From Gigaspora rosea (taxonomy: Eukaryota; Glomeromycota; Glomeromycetes; Diversisporales; Gigasporaceae): a stretch of 64,000 bases of DNA. Position 1 is the stretch's first letter, and every line of letters begins with the position of its first letter. Both the position numbers and the translations under genes were made by a program. Below the pieces are notes generated by a model, which saw only the letters and a program-made list of their open reading frames with translations, searched no databases and was not told the origin of the DNA. This document shows positions 44,900 through 56,498 of this stretch, piece after piece. The stretch lies in assembly GCA_003550325.1 (NCBI GenBank), contig QKWP01000762.1:17206-81205 (forward strand), in the 5' to 3' direction.

Positions 44900-45082
44900 A
44901 GTTTTACTAAAATACACCTATGGTATTTTACATCATATTACACAAACCTATTAAAATAGCCAATCAAAATTTAAGATTAGGTGTAACAAAAAATTTTGTT
45001 TTTTTGTTTATTTTTTTAAAAAAAACATTCATCTCTCAAAATTTTGTTTATGAAACCATCTTTGGGGCTTTAATAAAAAAGG
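44900..45082 (+). repeat. Family X element, member 9 (left part)
   Basis: TTTTACTAAAATACACCTATGG then TATTTTACATCATATTACAC, AGATTAGGTGTAAC and TTATGAAACCATCTTTGG. It shows the uninterrupted terminus of member 4. The expected next block is replaced by the foldback at 45083. The ORF 44920-45204 crosses both and is not a gene. Confidence 0.65.
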
Positions 45083-45388
45083 TGCTGGTCAAAATTCTGA
45101 CAAATAGAATCCTGACAGGTCATAATCCTGACAAAAAAATCCTGACAGTAAAAATTTCAACAATCCCGACAAAAAAAATATTAAGTTTATTTAAGTTAGA
45201 TTAGAGTTAGGGTGAGTACTTAGGTTAGGGTTAGAGTAAGCATCTAGGTTAGGGTTTGATTTAAGCAATTTTATAGTAAAATTGCTCAAGAAAAGCTTTT
45301 TTTGATTGTTTGGATTTTTGATTGTCAGTATTTTTTTGTTAAAATTATAACCTGTAGGAATTTTGTTTGTCGGGATTTTGACCCAAAC
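45083..45388. repeat. Foldback element with CCTGACAAAA direct repeats
   Basis: Arms GGTCAAAATTCTGACAAA at the left and the complement of GGGTCAAAATCCCGACAAAC at the right. AATCCTGACA occurs four times near the left end. The interior has TTAGGTTAGGGTTAGAG twice, telomere-like again. Confidence 0.65.
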
Positions 45389-46160
45389 CCAAATATCATA
45401 AGTGCATTTTATAACAATTGAAAATAAAAATGAATTTATCTAAATATAAAATTTTTAATTTTTAATTATTTATTTATAATTGCTTAGTACTAAATAAACC
45501 AAGTTCTAAGCTATCTATTAATATAAAATTTATTTTTTTTTATATACATATTGTTGTGTAATAATGTTTTTAAAATTTAGTATTTTTTTAAAAAAAAGCA
45601 AAAAAATACCTTTTAAAAATAAATATATTTTTGTTACTAATTTATAGCTTTGTAAGTTTATAATACACAAGTATATTGTTATTTATATGCTAAATATATT
45701 TTCAAAATTTTAACTTAATTGAATCAGTAGTTGTTAAATATAAATTTTTAAATATTTAAGTGGTAAATCACAGATAAAGGGTAAAAATAATAATCATTTT
45801 ATAATAAATTACAGCAGGCATTTAATAGTAAATTTTTATTAGTGTGCAAATAGGCCTTTTCTACATATAAAAGTATTTTTTTTACTAAGCAAACCTTTTA
45901 TAATTTTTAATTAAACTTTGCAGAACCAATTTTCTTATTCTAATGATAGTTAAATCATTCAAATCGCGTTAGTATATAACATGATATGAGTATTTATTAA
46001 TTGTTTACTATAGGGTTTTTATTATGATCGGAAATGTACAGCATTCCACTTCTATATAAGCCAATTAGCAAATCTCAGCTAATTTTTACTATGAAATTTT
46101 GACCTTTTAACTGCGGATTACTATTTAATAATAATTACTATATATAAAATTACCAAATAT

Positions 46161-46442
46161 AGAGGTCTTCTAAAGCTGTATCAATCACATAAAATAGAGC
46201 CAATAGGATTGTTTATTTTGATTAACACAAATCATCCTGAAGAGACAAAAACAGCAAAAAAAAAATGAAAGTTACAAAAATACAAAAAACAATAGTCCAA
46301 ACCTATCTTGGTACATTAATAAAAAAAGTCAAGAAGACAATTTTACTATAAGACATGCCCTAACCCTAACCCAAATTAACTCTTACCCTAACTTTAATTA
46401 AAAATTAAAACCACATAACTGGACACAGCTTTAGACATCCCC
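46161..46442. mobile_element. MITE family 'Z', second copy
   Basis: Ends TAGAGGTCTTCTAAAGCTG and the complement of TAGGGGATGTCTAAAGCTG; interior GCCCTAACCCTAACCC. Relative of 28747-29010. Confidence 0.65.
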
Positions 46443-46453
46443 TATATATAGTA

Positions 46454-46818
46454 AGGAGTTTGCTATTTATCACTACCAGTAATTATCAATGGTAATTGAT
46501 TTGCCAATTAAATTCAAAATCAGGTATAATATGTAGATCAATTTTTGTATAACAAAAACAAAGAATTTTTTAAAAAATTGCTAAAATTGCTTCTAGCCTA
46601 AAATTTTTCTATGAAACTACTTTTTTTTATACAAAAAAAAATTTCTTGCTAAATTTTACTATATATAAAGCTCTATCCTAATCTCTAACCTTTATCCTTA
46701 CCCTAATATTAAAGATATTTAATTTTTATTTAATACAAACTGTTTGTTTTGTTTATTTTGTTTTATGTATTGTTGATCTCTGGTGATAATCACCACAGGT
46801 AATATGTAGTAATTTTTA
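46454..46818 (+). repeat. Family X element, member 10
   Basis: Starts GGAGTTTGCTATTTATCAC and ends ATATGTAGTAATTTTT, as in member 3 (about 90 percent alike by eye). Core with AAAAAATTTCTTGCTAAATTTTAC and TTACCCTAATATTAAAG. Confidence 0.7.
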
Positions 46819-46879
46819 TATAGTAAATATAAAAGTTTATTAAAATAAATTAGTTTTTAATCTATAATTTAACAACTAC

Positions 46880-46985
46880 TAATCCAATTAAGTTAACATT
46901 TTAACTGCATATTTAGCATATGTATATTAATGCAGTTGCATAGTACAAGCTTATAAAGTTGCATATTAGTGGTAAAAATATTTTT
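46880..46985. repeat. Dispersed repeat pair, copy 1
   Basis: ATGCAGTTGCATAGTACAAGC then AACTTGCATATT-like sequence, matching 62030-62130 in the same orientation. Confidence 0.6.
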
Positions 46986-47565
46986 ATTTTAAAAAAAAGT
47001 TTTATTATTTTTTTTAAAAAATAGAATTTTTTAAAAAATTTATTATAAAATGAATTTATTATAAAATGATAATAAAAATTATATCAAAATGTAGCTTATG
47101 TCTTCCTTTATTAGATATAAAAATTCATAAATAAATAGTTAAAATTGAAGAACTTTTATATGTAGACAAAATAGCTTTTAGTTTTTGTGTATTACACTGG
47201 ACCATATCAAATAAACTAAATATTAACTTTATTTTTGAAACCACTATAAAATTTAAAATTCAATTACAAGCCCCTTAGTTTGTTAACAAGATTAAACAAT
47301 GAGCTGTTGTTAATGTTAATAAAATAGAAAAATTTATGAATAATAGCAATAGCATGATCAGTTGATTTACAATTTGCACTGTGTTTTTGCAAAATAACAC
47401 CTATGGGCATTATGATTAATTTAGCTGAGGCTTTTAATAATAAAAATTATAATTTGCATTCAACTAAATTGGCTATTAGCTTGCCTCAAACTCGTATTCC
47501 AAAACAACTGAAGACTTACCATTCTACATTTAAATTTTTTCTGCTAGCAGGTTTTTTTTTGAATT

Positions 47566-47882
47566 TAGTAAAATATCGCCATAGCGATGATCACACATAT
47601 TATAAGATCTGGTGTAACATGAAATAAATTCGTTAGTTTAGGGTTAGGGCGAGGGATAGGTTAAGATTATGGTAGTGTGTTTTATCAAAGAGTTTCTAAC
47701 CCAAAATATCGCAAGGAATTTTTTTTGTTAGATAACAAGAGATGGTTTCATAGGCAAAATTTCGCGTTATGGGCGATTTTTGAAAAAAATCATAATCGCT
47801 TCGATTTCACGTTACACCTGATCCTGCATTCTAATTGGTTGATCAGGGTATTGATACATCGCCATGGCAGTATTTTATAAAA
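47566..47882 (-). repeat. Family X element, member 11
   Basis: Ends AAAATATCGCCATAGCGATG and the complement of AAAATACTGCCATGGCGATG. TTAGGGTTAGGGCGAGGG, TATCGCAAGGAATTTTTTTT, GGTTTCATAGGCAAAATTTCG and GTTACACCTGATCCTG in minus orientation. It retains more CG than other members and may be the youngest. The two ORFs here are incidental. Confidence 0.65.
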
Positions 47883-48882
47883 TCCTTTTTTTTTTGTGCT
47901 ATAACATATGTATAAAATTTTTATACTATAATATTTTTACCAATTAAATTTTTTTTGATTTTAACTTGGAAATAACCCGACACTAGTAGTATACTTTATT
48001 TTTTATTTTTTTTTTATTAAATATAACTTATTAGGTTTATAAATTTTTAAGTATTAATCAGAAAATGTAAACACCAACAATATTATATTAATAAATTTTT
48101 TTTTTACTATGCAAGTAACATCTAATCATTTTGTTAATTTACTTCAATATTTTCATATATTAAGACAATTCTTGCCTTGAATCAGTACAGTATTGAACAT
48201 TGGCGTGCCCAATTTTGATTATATTATTCAATCAAATTATCGAATGTTAAAGTGGTTTAAAGTGACAAAATATCTTTTTAACTAATTCTAATTTTAACTA
48301 TAATGTTCATACAGTATTTATAAAAGATGTTATTTTGCTATATTAATATACTATATTACTTTCTAATCCATAATTTATGTATGACTAAAATTATCAAACG
48401 TATTAATTAATAAATAACTATTGCTTCTCTTATATCATATAAGCAAATATTATAAATTTAAGCTTATTGTAAAAGTATTGAAATTCTTTATACTGATAAA
48501 CTTAATTTCATCGTTATAGCAAAAAAAGTATTATATTGATCATCGGTCCGTCTGATCTAACTCTATTCGGTCCTATTCGGTCATGGACCGCAGTCCAGTC
48601 CGACTTTTTAAAAGACTTGCAGTCTTAATGGCTGAGTTTTTGGCCACTTGTATGCTCTTAAATTTCTTTTCTTCTTTCACGTTTCAATTGTACTTTCTTT
48701 AAACTGGTTAATTTGGCTAGGAAAATAAAACTTGTCCAACTTTTCTTTCTAACCAGGATGGACAGGACGGACTGATTAACAGCCCTAATTTCAGCTTGTA
48801 TATTAATTGTGGAACACTATTTTTACAGACCTCACAAATTCTAACATCATACGGGCCGCCGATTACGGACCCTAGTAATAAT

Positions 48883-49631
48883 GAGTATTCTAAATGTAAT
48901 ATATTATCACAAATTTTGTTAGTTGTTGTATGGTTGGTGGCAGAATAATTGAATTACCACCTTGCAGCATTTTTTCATAGAATTAATTACGACACTATTT
49001 TTAACTGCCATAATATTATATATATAATACACTTGTTACATCTATCATCTTAGGTTAGCCGGGAGAATAATTACTAAATGCATTGTATTCTCCTAATATA
49101 AATTACTAATAACAGTTTAATTATGTACGAATTAAAATCCTATTGTTAATATCGGATAACCCCATGATACCTGACTTAAATCGTCCTCAAACAAGCGAGA
49201 AAAAGAAAAGATGTAAAAATACACGAATGGCTCTAAATCTACTTTAATCATTAAAAAAAAATGGCAGGTAGGCAATTTTATCTATAGGCTCTTTTCAATC
49301 TATCCTCAAAACGGTCCTAACCCTTAGATTTAATAAACGTTAAATTAGATGGTTTTCAAAATTTATTCCGCTTTAGACGACATCCAAAAAGTTTCATTGA
49401 TTGGGAATTTATTAAAAAAAAAAAATTCCAAGTCACTACTGTACTTGTAATGGTAATACCATTCACACTATTGCAAGCATTACCAAAAAAAGAAAAAGCC
49501 CAAGTAAAATAAAATGAATAAGTGGTTAAAATGATTAGAGTGCAAAATAGAAATATATGATATTTAGACTATACTGCAAATCAATACGAAATATAAACAA
49601 TAAGGAATTTAAATAAGTAATAAATTATAAA
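48883..49631. other. Spacer between hAT element and P450, with a MITE Z remnant
   Basis: About 49190-49392 ends in CCGCTTTAGACGACATCC, the right terminus of MITE family Z, with AACCCTTAGATTTAATAAACG inside. The DNA downstream of the P450 stop codon (49631 and below) shows no clear terminator. Confidence 0.5.
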
Positions 49632-51495
49632 TTACAACGATGGTTTCCTAGGTTTAACCTTGATTTTCAACTCTAGACAATTAGTAATGACACCAGTATA
49701 TGTTTTCAATGGTGCTTCCATATCCATTAATTCGACATCATACTTTTTAAATATCAATGCCATGAATGATAACAAATTAGTCATTGCTAACCTTTTTCCG
49801 GGGCAAATTCTTATGCCACCACCAAACATAATTAATGAAAACTTATCCCTGTCATGTGTTGACTTTTTATTCTCTTTATCAGAGATGCTTAAGTCATCAT
49901 TAAATTCATTCAAATCGTTTTGTAAATCAAACCTGTCCGGATCAAAAACAGTAGGATTGATCCAATACTTTTCGTTCATATGAATATTAGCATAATTTAA
50001 GTGAAATACAATTTTTGCTGGCCACTTGTACCCAGCAACTTTGCACTCTGCATTTGTAACTCTTTTTGATATTGGCAACACTGGTGTCATACGAGAAGCT
50101 TCTTTAATTATTGCTTCACAATACTTGAGTTTTCCAAGATGATCAAGGGTTATACATAATGTGCTAGAAGAATTACCAGGAAAAACCGAATCAATTTCAT
50201 CAAACATTTTTTGTTTTACGTGCGGATTATGACAAATGTTATAAATTATGTAACATAATGTGCTTGAAGTCTAGAAAAAAAATGTTAAGACGTGTATAAA
50301 CATACATATTAGTAATAAGCAAATAATACGTTATCATAATGATAAATATAATAAATAATTTAACATACTGAATCAGACCCAGCAAGAAAAATGTCAAATA
50401 AAAGTGCTCTAATATCTTCATCAGTTAAAGACTCTACCATCTTCCTCTTTGCATCATGATTTGCGGTAATGAGAAGAGTTAATAAGTCATGTTTCGACTT
50501 TAATTTCTGAGGGGTATTGGCAAAATCAAATTTTCTCCTTTCGATCATATTATCTAATGTTTTTAACGCATAATTTATGTTTTCTTGAAGAAGATTTGCT
50601 TTATTTTTAAGAAATGGCACATAACGTACCAAAAATGGATGAACAAAATAAAATAAATTTAATCCTCTCGTATAAGCTATGAGTGCTCGGATAAATTTCT
50701 CAGAATTATATAATTTAGGATCATCAAAATGAGAACTTTCAAGTTTAGATTTATCGGAGTTGAATGTATTATAATATGAATCCATTGAACAACCTCGCTC
50801 ACCGGTTGCTATGATTGAAATATTATCTGTCATAAACCTATTCATCCATTGTGAAAAGTCTATTTGAAGCCAATCATCTTCACATGATTGAGATTTTTTA
50901 AGTGAATTCCAGTATCCATCCAACTTTTCAAATGATTCAATAGTAAATTTTATAGCTTCTTCACTAAAACCAGGTGTTGAAATTGATTGTAAAAGAAAAT
51001 ACTTATTAATCTTCCAATTTTCATAATTATTATTTAGAAACATTCCTAGTCCAAAAGTTCCAAGCATATCTACACCTGGTGAATATTCACTTGTTGCAAA
51101 TATTGCTAAATTCTTCGAAGGTGCCAATAAATTCTCAAAATAATCTGGTTTAGAGAGAACTATTCTTCTGTAACCACCCAATCTGAATTCACAAATATCT
51201 CCATATTTTTGACATAAGTCTGCGGTAAGGCGTTTGAAGTTACCATCAAAAAAGAGGCTCTATTAATAGTTTTATAAATATGTTGTAGTCTAAAAAAAAA
51301 ATTTAATCATGCTAAAATATTAAAAAATAAAAAAATTAATACTTCTAGTCCAAATGGTAAAGGTAGGGGACCAGGAAGTGGATTTGGACGAGTGAAATAA
51401 TTATAATAAAAATGAAAAAGATATAAAATGAGTGTTAAGAAGATAATAAGCAGATTGTCAACAGTATTAAATGATTCAATAATTCGAAAGGACAT
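49632..51495 (-). CDS. Cytochrome P450 monooxygenase (three exons)
   Basis: Exons 51495-51343, 51259-50369 and 50270-49632 join in frame to a 560-residue protein, slightly longer than the usual 500-530. Residues 14-32 form an N-terminal membrane anchor followed by the proline hinge PNPLPGPLPLP, so it should sit on the ER. Signatures: I-helix AGSDST across the second junction (about 344-349), ExxR as EASR (405-408), FDPDRF, and the heme loop FGGGIRICPG with the thiolate Cys near 504. It would use NADPH-P450 reductase to insert one oxygen atom into a lipophilic substrate; the substrate cannot be told. All catalytic residues are present, so it is probably functional. A poor first donor (GTATTA) is the only oddity. 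It stands alone, hemmed by transposons. Confidence 0.92.
50271..50368 (-). other. P450 intron 2
   Basis: 98 bp, donor GTATGT (50368-50363), acceptor TTCTAG ending at 50271; splits AGSDS from TSSTLC in phase 0. Confidence 0.85.
51260..51342 (-). other. P450 intron 1
   Basis: 83 bp, donor GTATTA (51342-51337), acceptor ATTAATAG ending at 51260. The joined product reads PFGLE followed by SLFFDGNFKRL and then CQKYGDICEFRLGG, as expected for the family. Two further AG acceptors lie upstream in the intron but would introduce stops. Confidence 0.7.
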
Positions 51496-51765
51496 CTTGC
51501 AGAATGAACGTTCCTAGTAAAGTATGTACATATCAGATATATATATCTTTTATCATAGCTTATCGTATCACTCTTGTGCAATTTTTTGTGGGTTAACTTT
51601 CTATCATTAAGCTTATATTCTATAGACACTAACATATTTATTTAACTATTTACAGTAATGTGTTAGCGCTATCTTTGATTTACAAGATAAATTTTTTTTT
51701 GTCTAAAAATTTCCAGTGTGGCCAAAAAAAATATGGAATCCCGAATGTATTCACGCGAACATATG
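51496..51765. other. P450 upstream region
   Basis: AT-rich DNA of about 270 bp between the P450 start and the first foldback. No clear TATA box or operator; a foldback transposon sits within 300 bp of the start codon. Confidence 0.4.
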
Positions 51766-52556
51766 GGGGCGTCAATAGAAACCAGGCAAATTGTTTCTAA
51801 GTAAAGTTTTTTTAAACTTTAGATTAAACTATCTTAGCAACTACTAAACCAATCTTGACAAAATTTTTTTTATTTTAATTCTGTGTAGTTATAGAATTAA
51901 AATAAAAAAATTTTTATCAAGATTGGTTTAATAGTTGTTAAGATATTTTAATCTAAAGTTTAAAAAAAAATTACTAAAAATGATTTGCCTGGTTTCTATT
52001 GATGCCCCATTAGGGTGTGAAATGTCATATGATCTACAAACATAGTGAAGATGATATATTTAAATTTTATAGTACTAATAAAGATTTTTTGTCGATCATT
52101 CTGTTTAATAACAAAAACATATAAAATTTTAAATTGAAATAACTCCCGAACTATTCATGAGATACATGCGAAATTGTATTTATTAGATTCCTTTTAACAT
52201 TCTCTTTAAAGCAATAGAGCCCTTTTTTTATTTTTCATATAAGTTAAAGCGAAAACTGATCACTAAAACACGATTAATTTTATGACAATAAAAAAAAGAG
52301 CTCTATTACCTTAAAGAGAACATTAAGTGGAATCTAATAAAGGTATTTTTACTCGTATATCTTTAATAGTTCAAAAGTTATTTCAGTTTAAATTTTATAT
52401 TGATAATGATAATGATCGTAACGAGTGATTATTAGCAGTCAGAAATAGGTTGCAGATCATGCAGATCATCGGAAAAATCTTGATTAGTAAAAATTATTAT
52501 GTGATCTTCACTATGTTTGTATTTGTTATGCTATTTCACACCCTAACGCCCCATAT
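51761..52556. mobile_element. Foldback element 'B' interrupted by family A copy 2
   Basis: The right end reads, as complement, ATATGGGGCGTTAGGGTGTG then AAAT; the left end has the same sequence split by the family A insertion. Inner inverted segments: CAAACATAGTGAAGAT, TTAAAGAGAA/TTCTCTTTAA and AATAGAGCCC/GAGCTCTATT. About 550 bp without the insertion; no ORF. Confidence 0.75.
51766..52010. mobile_element. Foldback MITE, family 'A', copy 2
   Basis: Arms GGGGCGTCAATAGAAACCAG then GCAAA, and the complement of GGGGCATCAATAGAAACCAG. Inner core TAGTTATAGAATTAAAA as in copy 1 (1626-1839). It is inserted in the left terminus of the next element: removing it joins ATATGGGGGCG to TTAGGGTGTGAAAT, which matches the other end of that element. 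Confidence 0.8.
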
Positions 52557-53917
52557 ATATAGTTTCTAATTAAGGTTTATTGTAGAATTAGTATTTGTTT
52601 ACCCGTGGAAACATCTTTTTGGCATTTATCCAATGTTATAGTTATACAAATGACAAATTAAATTATATAATGGAGATGGTTCTGGTTAGCGGACAAATAC
52701 GCTAATACTAATACTAAATTTTATTGAATCTAAATGGTTAAATTGGCAGATCTTTTGGTTAGAATCAAAATAGAAAAGCTCTACATTACGAAGTACATTT
52801 TTATAAAATCTAAATAGATCTACAACTTTACATAATTATTATATATATAGAATAAGTAGCTGCGCGACACAGTCGCGCTAAACCAGAACGGATAATGAAA
52901 TGAATAAACGCGGAATAACGTTTAGGGAATAATGTCGCGGATTAAGCTTAATTCGATCAAAATTCGAAATTACATTGTTGGGAGTTATTTCGCATTTATA
53001 CGGGGTAACTGACATTCCACTTACTTAGTTACGTTTCATGTAAATTACATTGTAACTTACGCAATTTTACAATAAATAGTACATTGTCACATGATAATTG
53101 AACTAGCATTCAAAAGTTTTACCAGCATGAATAGAAATCCATCATTATGTTCGGAACATTAATTTTATATTTATTTTTATGCCAGCTTTACAAAAATTTT
53201 GGCCAAAACTATTTACATGATCAAAATTACATGTAATTTTGATTTACACAAAATTACGTAAAATTCGGTAATTTTCCAACCCTAGTACTGTATTCGTACT
53301 TAGAATGAATCATTATGAGATGCACATTTACTGGCATTAATTTGCTCAACATTCCTTTTATATCGTTAAAATACGGATATCCAGCTTGATCTCAATTAAA
53401 TTTATACATAATCCGGTTTTAAGGTTTCTAGATATTCAATCGACATTTATAACTATCTACGGTAAACAGTGCTCTTTCTTGATGCTTATGAAGAGCAAGT
53501 CATAATATATTGGTTAGTGCAATTTTGAAAGACTAATAAAAATGCTTTTTTTTTAATCGAGACAAAAACCTGTTAAAGAGTTGTTTGGTTAAATAATTCT
53601 CACACAATAGATAAAATAGTACTATATGATGTGTATCATGATGTTTAAGTGCAGAAATTCACATTTTACTGCGTTTTGTATATTATCTAATCATATACGG
53701 ATGCACATCTACCGTAACCATATACTTTGTGATATTGCATATCACTCTGTTCCTTGTATACTATATATAAAAACTATATATGTAATTTTATATATTATTT
53801 AATATAGATTATGTAGAAATTTATTTAAACTTATATAAAAAATAATTTTATAAAAAAAAAGATGTAAATGTTATATATTTATGAATTTTATGTATTATAA
53901 TTAAGTAAATTTTAGGT
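52557..53917. other. Intergenic stretch with hairpin motif copy 2
   Basis: 52853-52890 is the second copy of the AAGTAGCTGCGC-type GC-rich hairpin, here with CGCGACACAGTCGCGC. Otherwise AT-rich sequence with no recognised gene. Confidence 0.45.
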
Positions 53918-54640
53918 GTATGGGGACATAGCATAGTTGGATTGTTGTCACCCCAAGCATTTGGTGACAGAGGTACAAAATTCAAATCCTACCAAAGATA
54001 TTTTTGAAAAATCATACCTGTGTTACAGCAATCTGGACTCCAAGCTGGATTATGGAACTGTAACGCAGGTCACACCAACTCAATTTGGAAGCCTATGGCA
54101 TTCATGTTTTACATAGAGGAATGCAAACTGGCATTATGTGCAGTGCAAACCTGAATAAGACCAAAACCGCATATAAATTCCAGGAGGATGATGGACAGGG
54201 AAATTATACTTGGTAAGACTTGAGCAGGAGATAGCTGAATCTTTAACAGTGCTGCAAAATGGTGTTAAATTGAGAATGGAGCTAGATGACTTGATAGTAT
54301 AGGGTTAGAAGGACCTTTACCAACCTAATTGCTAGAGTTGCATTAGAGGAAAAGAACATGTATTTCAGAAGCATGTATCAAGAAGAGAAAGGCTGTACAG
54401 TGCATAATGCCTGGGTGACTGATCCTTCTAGACTAAGGGTTTAGAAGTTTGAAATACTAGGAGAAGGTTCAGGAAGATAATGAAATGTTGTACTAAGGTT
54501 TGGTAAACTCTGTAAAGGCAGAAATAGGTAACAGTAGTGTCAAGTATGAGCCTTAGTAAAAGTATAAGTTACTAAAGTATAGGTGAATACCTGTATAGAA
54601 CAGATACTACAGGACTTCAAACATCTCTTATATAGATTAT
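53918..54640 (+). mobile_element. Long tRNA-headed SINE-like element, copy 1
   Basis: The head has an A-box-like TAGCATAGTTGG (53929-53940) and a B-box-like AATTCAAATCC (53979-53989), the spacing of a Pol III tRNA-type promoter. A hairpin TGTCACC/GGTGACA lies between. The body shares blocks with copy 2: TTGTCACCCCAAG, GAGGAAAAGAACATGTATTTC, AGTATAGGTGAATACCTGT. The 3' limit is unclear and no tail or target duplication is seen, so this is the older copy. No coding capacity. Confidence 0.65.
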
Positions 54641-55249
54641 AACTGGATTTTGGCCAATTTGACCTAATTTGTTAAAAATAACAATCTCATTTTCTTAAAT
54701 AACTTTGATTAGTAATTAGAATTGAATAACCCTTTTTGTTAGATGTATCTTACTATAAACTTTTTTTAAAAAAAGTTTATTCAAATTGAACCACTAGATG
54801 CCAAAATAATTGCAAAAAAACTATTTTGGTTTGCTTTTCAAATTTTAGGAGTTTTTGCTAAACTATATAAAGTATGATCTCTATACTAGATATCTGAAGT
54901 CCTGATACTTCTTTACCAAGTTTTCTAATAAATATAAATTATTTCTAAAAGAAAAGAAAAAATTCAGAAATGTGTTCTAGTAATACAAAATAAATCAGCA
55001 AGAAACAATAATCAGAGAAATTAAATAGACATGCTTGTATATAAATTGTAAATATAATAGCTAGTATAGAACCTTCAGGTGTTTTACAATTATAAAAGAG
55101 TATTTTGTACTATATATTATAAAATTTTTGCCTAAATTTATAACAACTGTAAAAAGTTTTATTTGTAGCACATTTTTATTTTCTATATAAATCTCATTGT
55201 ACAATCATATGATAAATGATCTACATGCTCAGGGTTGATACATTTATCT
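54641..55249. other. AT-rich intergenic stretch
   Basis: Nothing recognised. Confidence 0.4.
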
Positions 55250-55440
55250 ATTGGAATAAATAGAGAACAGCTTCTAGAATAATTTGTGAATAGAGCCAAT
55301 AGAGGCCAACTAGCTTATAATATAGTATTTGTTAATAACAAATATCTAACTCCATTGGCTCTATTGGCTCTATTGATTCCATTGGTTCCATTGGCTCTAT
55401 TGGTTTGCAATTTTTTCAATAGAGTATATCTATTACCAAC
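55250..55440. repeat. Foldback with CTATTGGCT minisatellite
   Basis: GAATAGAGCCAATAGAGGCC faces a tandem CATTGGCTCTATTGGCTCTA array (55350-55407); the outer arms TCTATTGGAATAAATAGAG and CAATAGAGTATATC are also related. Confidence 0.65.
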
Positions 55441-55779
55441 CCTGCCCTAGCTGCTGTAGATATATATAATAATTCTAATAATTGCTAGCCATGTTACTAA
55501 GCAAAATTGCTTCTCTCACAATTTTATTATGATTCTAATTCTAATATCTAATCATAACTCTAAATTTATTAACAGCTATATGTAACCTTTGTTACTAATA
55601 AATTAATTCTAATTTTATTCCCTAATCTGTAAGCAAATGCGGACAAATTTGTTTAGAAAATTGCTATAAATATGCTTATGATCTATATTTTTTAAAACTT
55701 AAAATATTTAATTAAAATTTTTTTTGATAATATTTGAATATAAGGATTATATTATAGGTTTATATAATTTAGCACATAT

Positions 55780-56072
55780 GTGTTGTAACGCACCCATCTG
55801 ATAAACCAATCAGATCGTAGAATCAGGTGTACGTGAAATCGAGAAAAAATAGCGATCTTTTAAAAATCACCTGTGGCTCATAATTTTGCTTATGAAACCA
55901 CTCTTCATACTCTAACAAAAAAAATTCCTTGCAAAATTTTACTATAAACCCCTTTTTTCGCCTACACACTATTCTAACCTCACCCTAACTCTAACTAACA
56001 AAAAAAACGGGTTGTTTTGGTTGTTTTGATTTCACATTACACCAAATCATATGAGGTGCGCTATAGCATACA
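55780..56072 (+). repeat. Family X element, member 12
   Basis: CGCACCCATCTGATAAACC at the left, ATATGAGGTGCGC at the right. AGAATCAGGTGTACGTGAAA, TTATGAAACCACTCTTC, AACAAAAAAAATTCCTTGC and CTCACCCTAACTCTAAC in plus orientation. Confidence 0.65.
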
Positions 56073-56498
56073 TGCGCAAAAATATTAAATTCTATATTAT
56101 ATAGTATTTAATTTTATATTATAAAAAATGTTTAAGTTGCTAATAAGCTATAAATAGACAAATTTTAAAAAATTTTTAACCAAAAAAATTATTTACTTAT
56201 TCTTGGCAAACTCTATAAATATTAGCTCTAGCTTTCTGTTTTAATAGAATATTGAAAGAATTACAACTTTTATTATTGCAACATTTGTGATTTACTTGTA
56301 AAAATTAGGACTTGTATTAGAAGTGAAAATTTTTTATAGACGGAAACATATAAAATTTAAGAAAACCTAAAGAAATTCTATTAAAAATTTTAAAATAAAC
56401 ACTTTAAACTTTTATTGCTTTAAAATTTGTTAATAATTTTAAAAAAATTTTATAATAAAGTTTATAAAATATATTTTAAAGAAAATATTCAATAAATA

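Larger units (their letters stand above)
44569..48787. mobile_element. 4,219-bp hAT-type element (inner)
   Basis: Ends TAGGGCTATTAATCG and the complement of TAGGGCTGTTAATCAG, flanked by ATTTTAGC (44561-44568) and ATTTCAGC (48788-48795), an 8-bp duplication with one difference. TAGGGCTGTTAATCGGTCCG-like ends are common in hAT elements. Near the right end a block 48545-48600 repeats GGTCC/GGACC motifs. The interior holds family X members 9-11, a MITE Z copy and AT-rich DNA without a transposase. Confidence 0.75.
44130..48874. mobile_element. 4,745-bp hAT-type element (outer)
   Basis: Termini TAGGGTCCATAATCAGTGG and the complement of TAGGGTCCGTAATCGGCGG, with a perfect 8-bp target duplication GTAATAAT (44122-44129, 48875-48882). 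Inverted similarity continues for about 95 bp (AAAATAGTGTTTCACAATTG, AAGCTGAAATCAG). Most of the length is due to a second hAT-type element inside. The two ends differ chiefly by CA or TG against CG, again like deaminated CpG. No transposase recognised. Confidence 0.85.

Noticed and set aside
47403..47880. Two plus-strand ORFs
   Set aside because: Both overlap family X member 11 or its edge and read through inverted-repeat termini.
51260..51342. Frameshift at the first P450 junction
   Set aside because: A recount of the T-run showed that the ATTAATAG acceptor gives a phase-0 join, so the gene is in frame.
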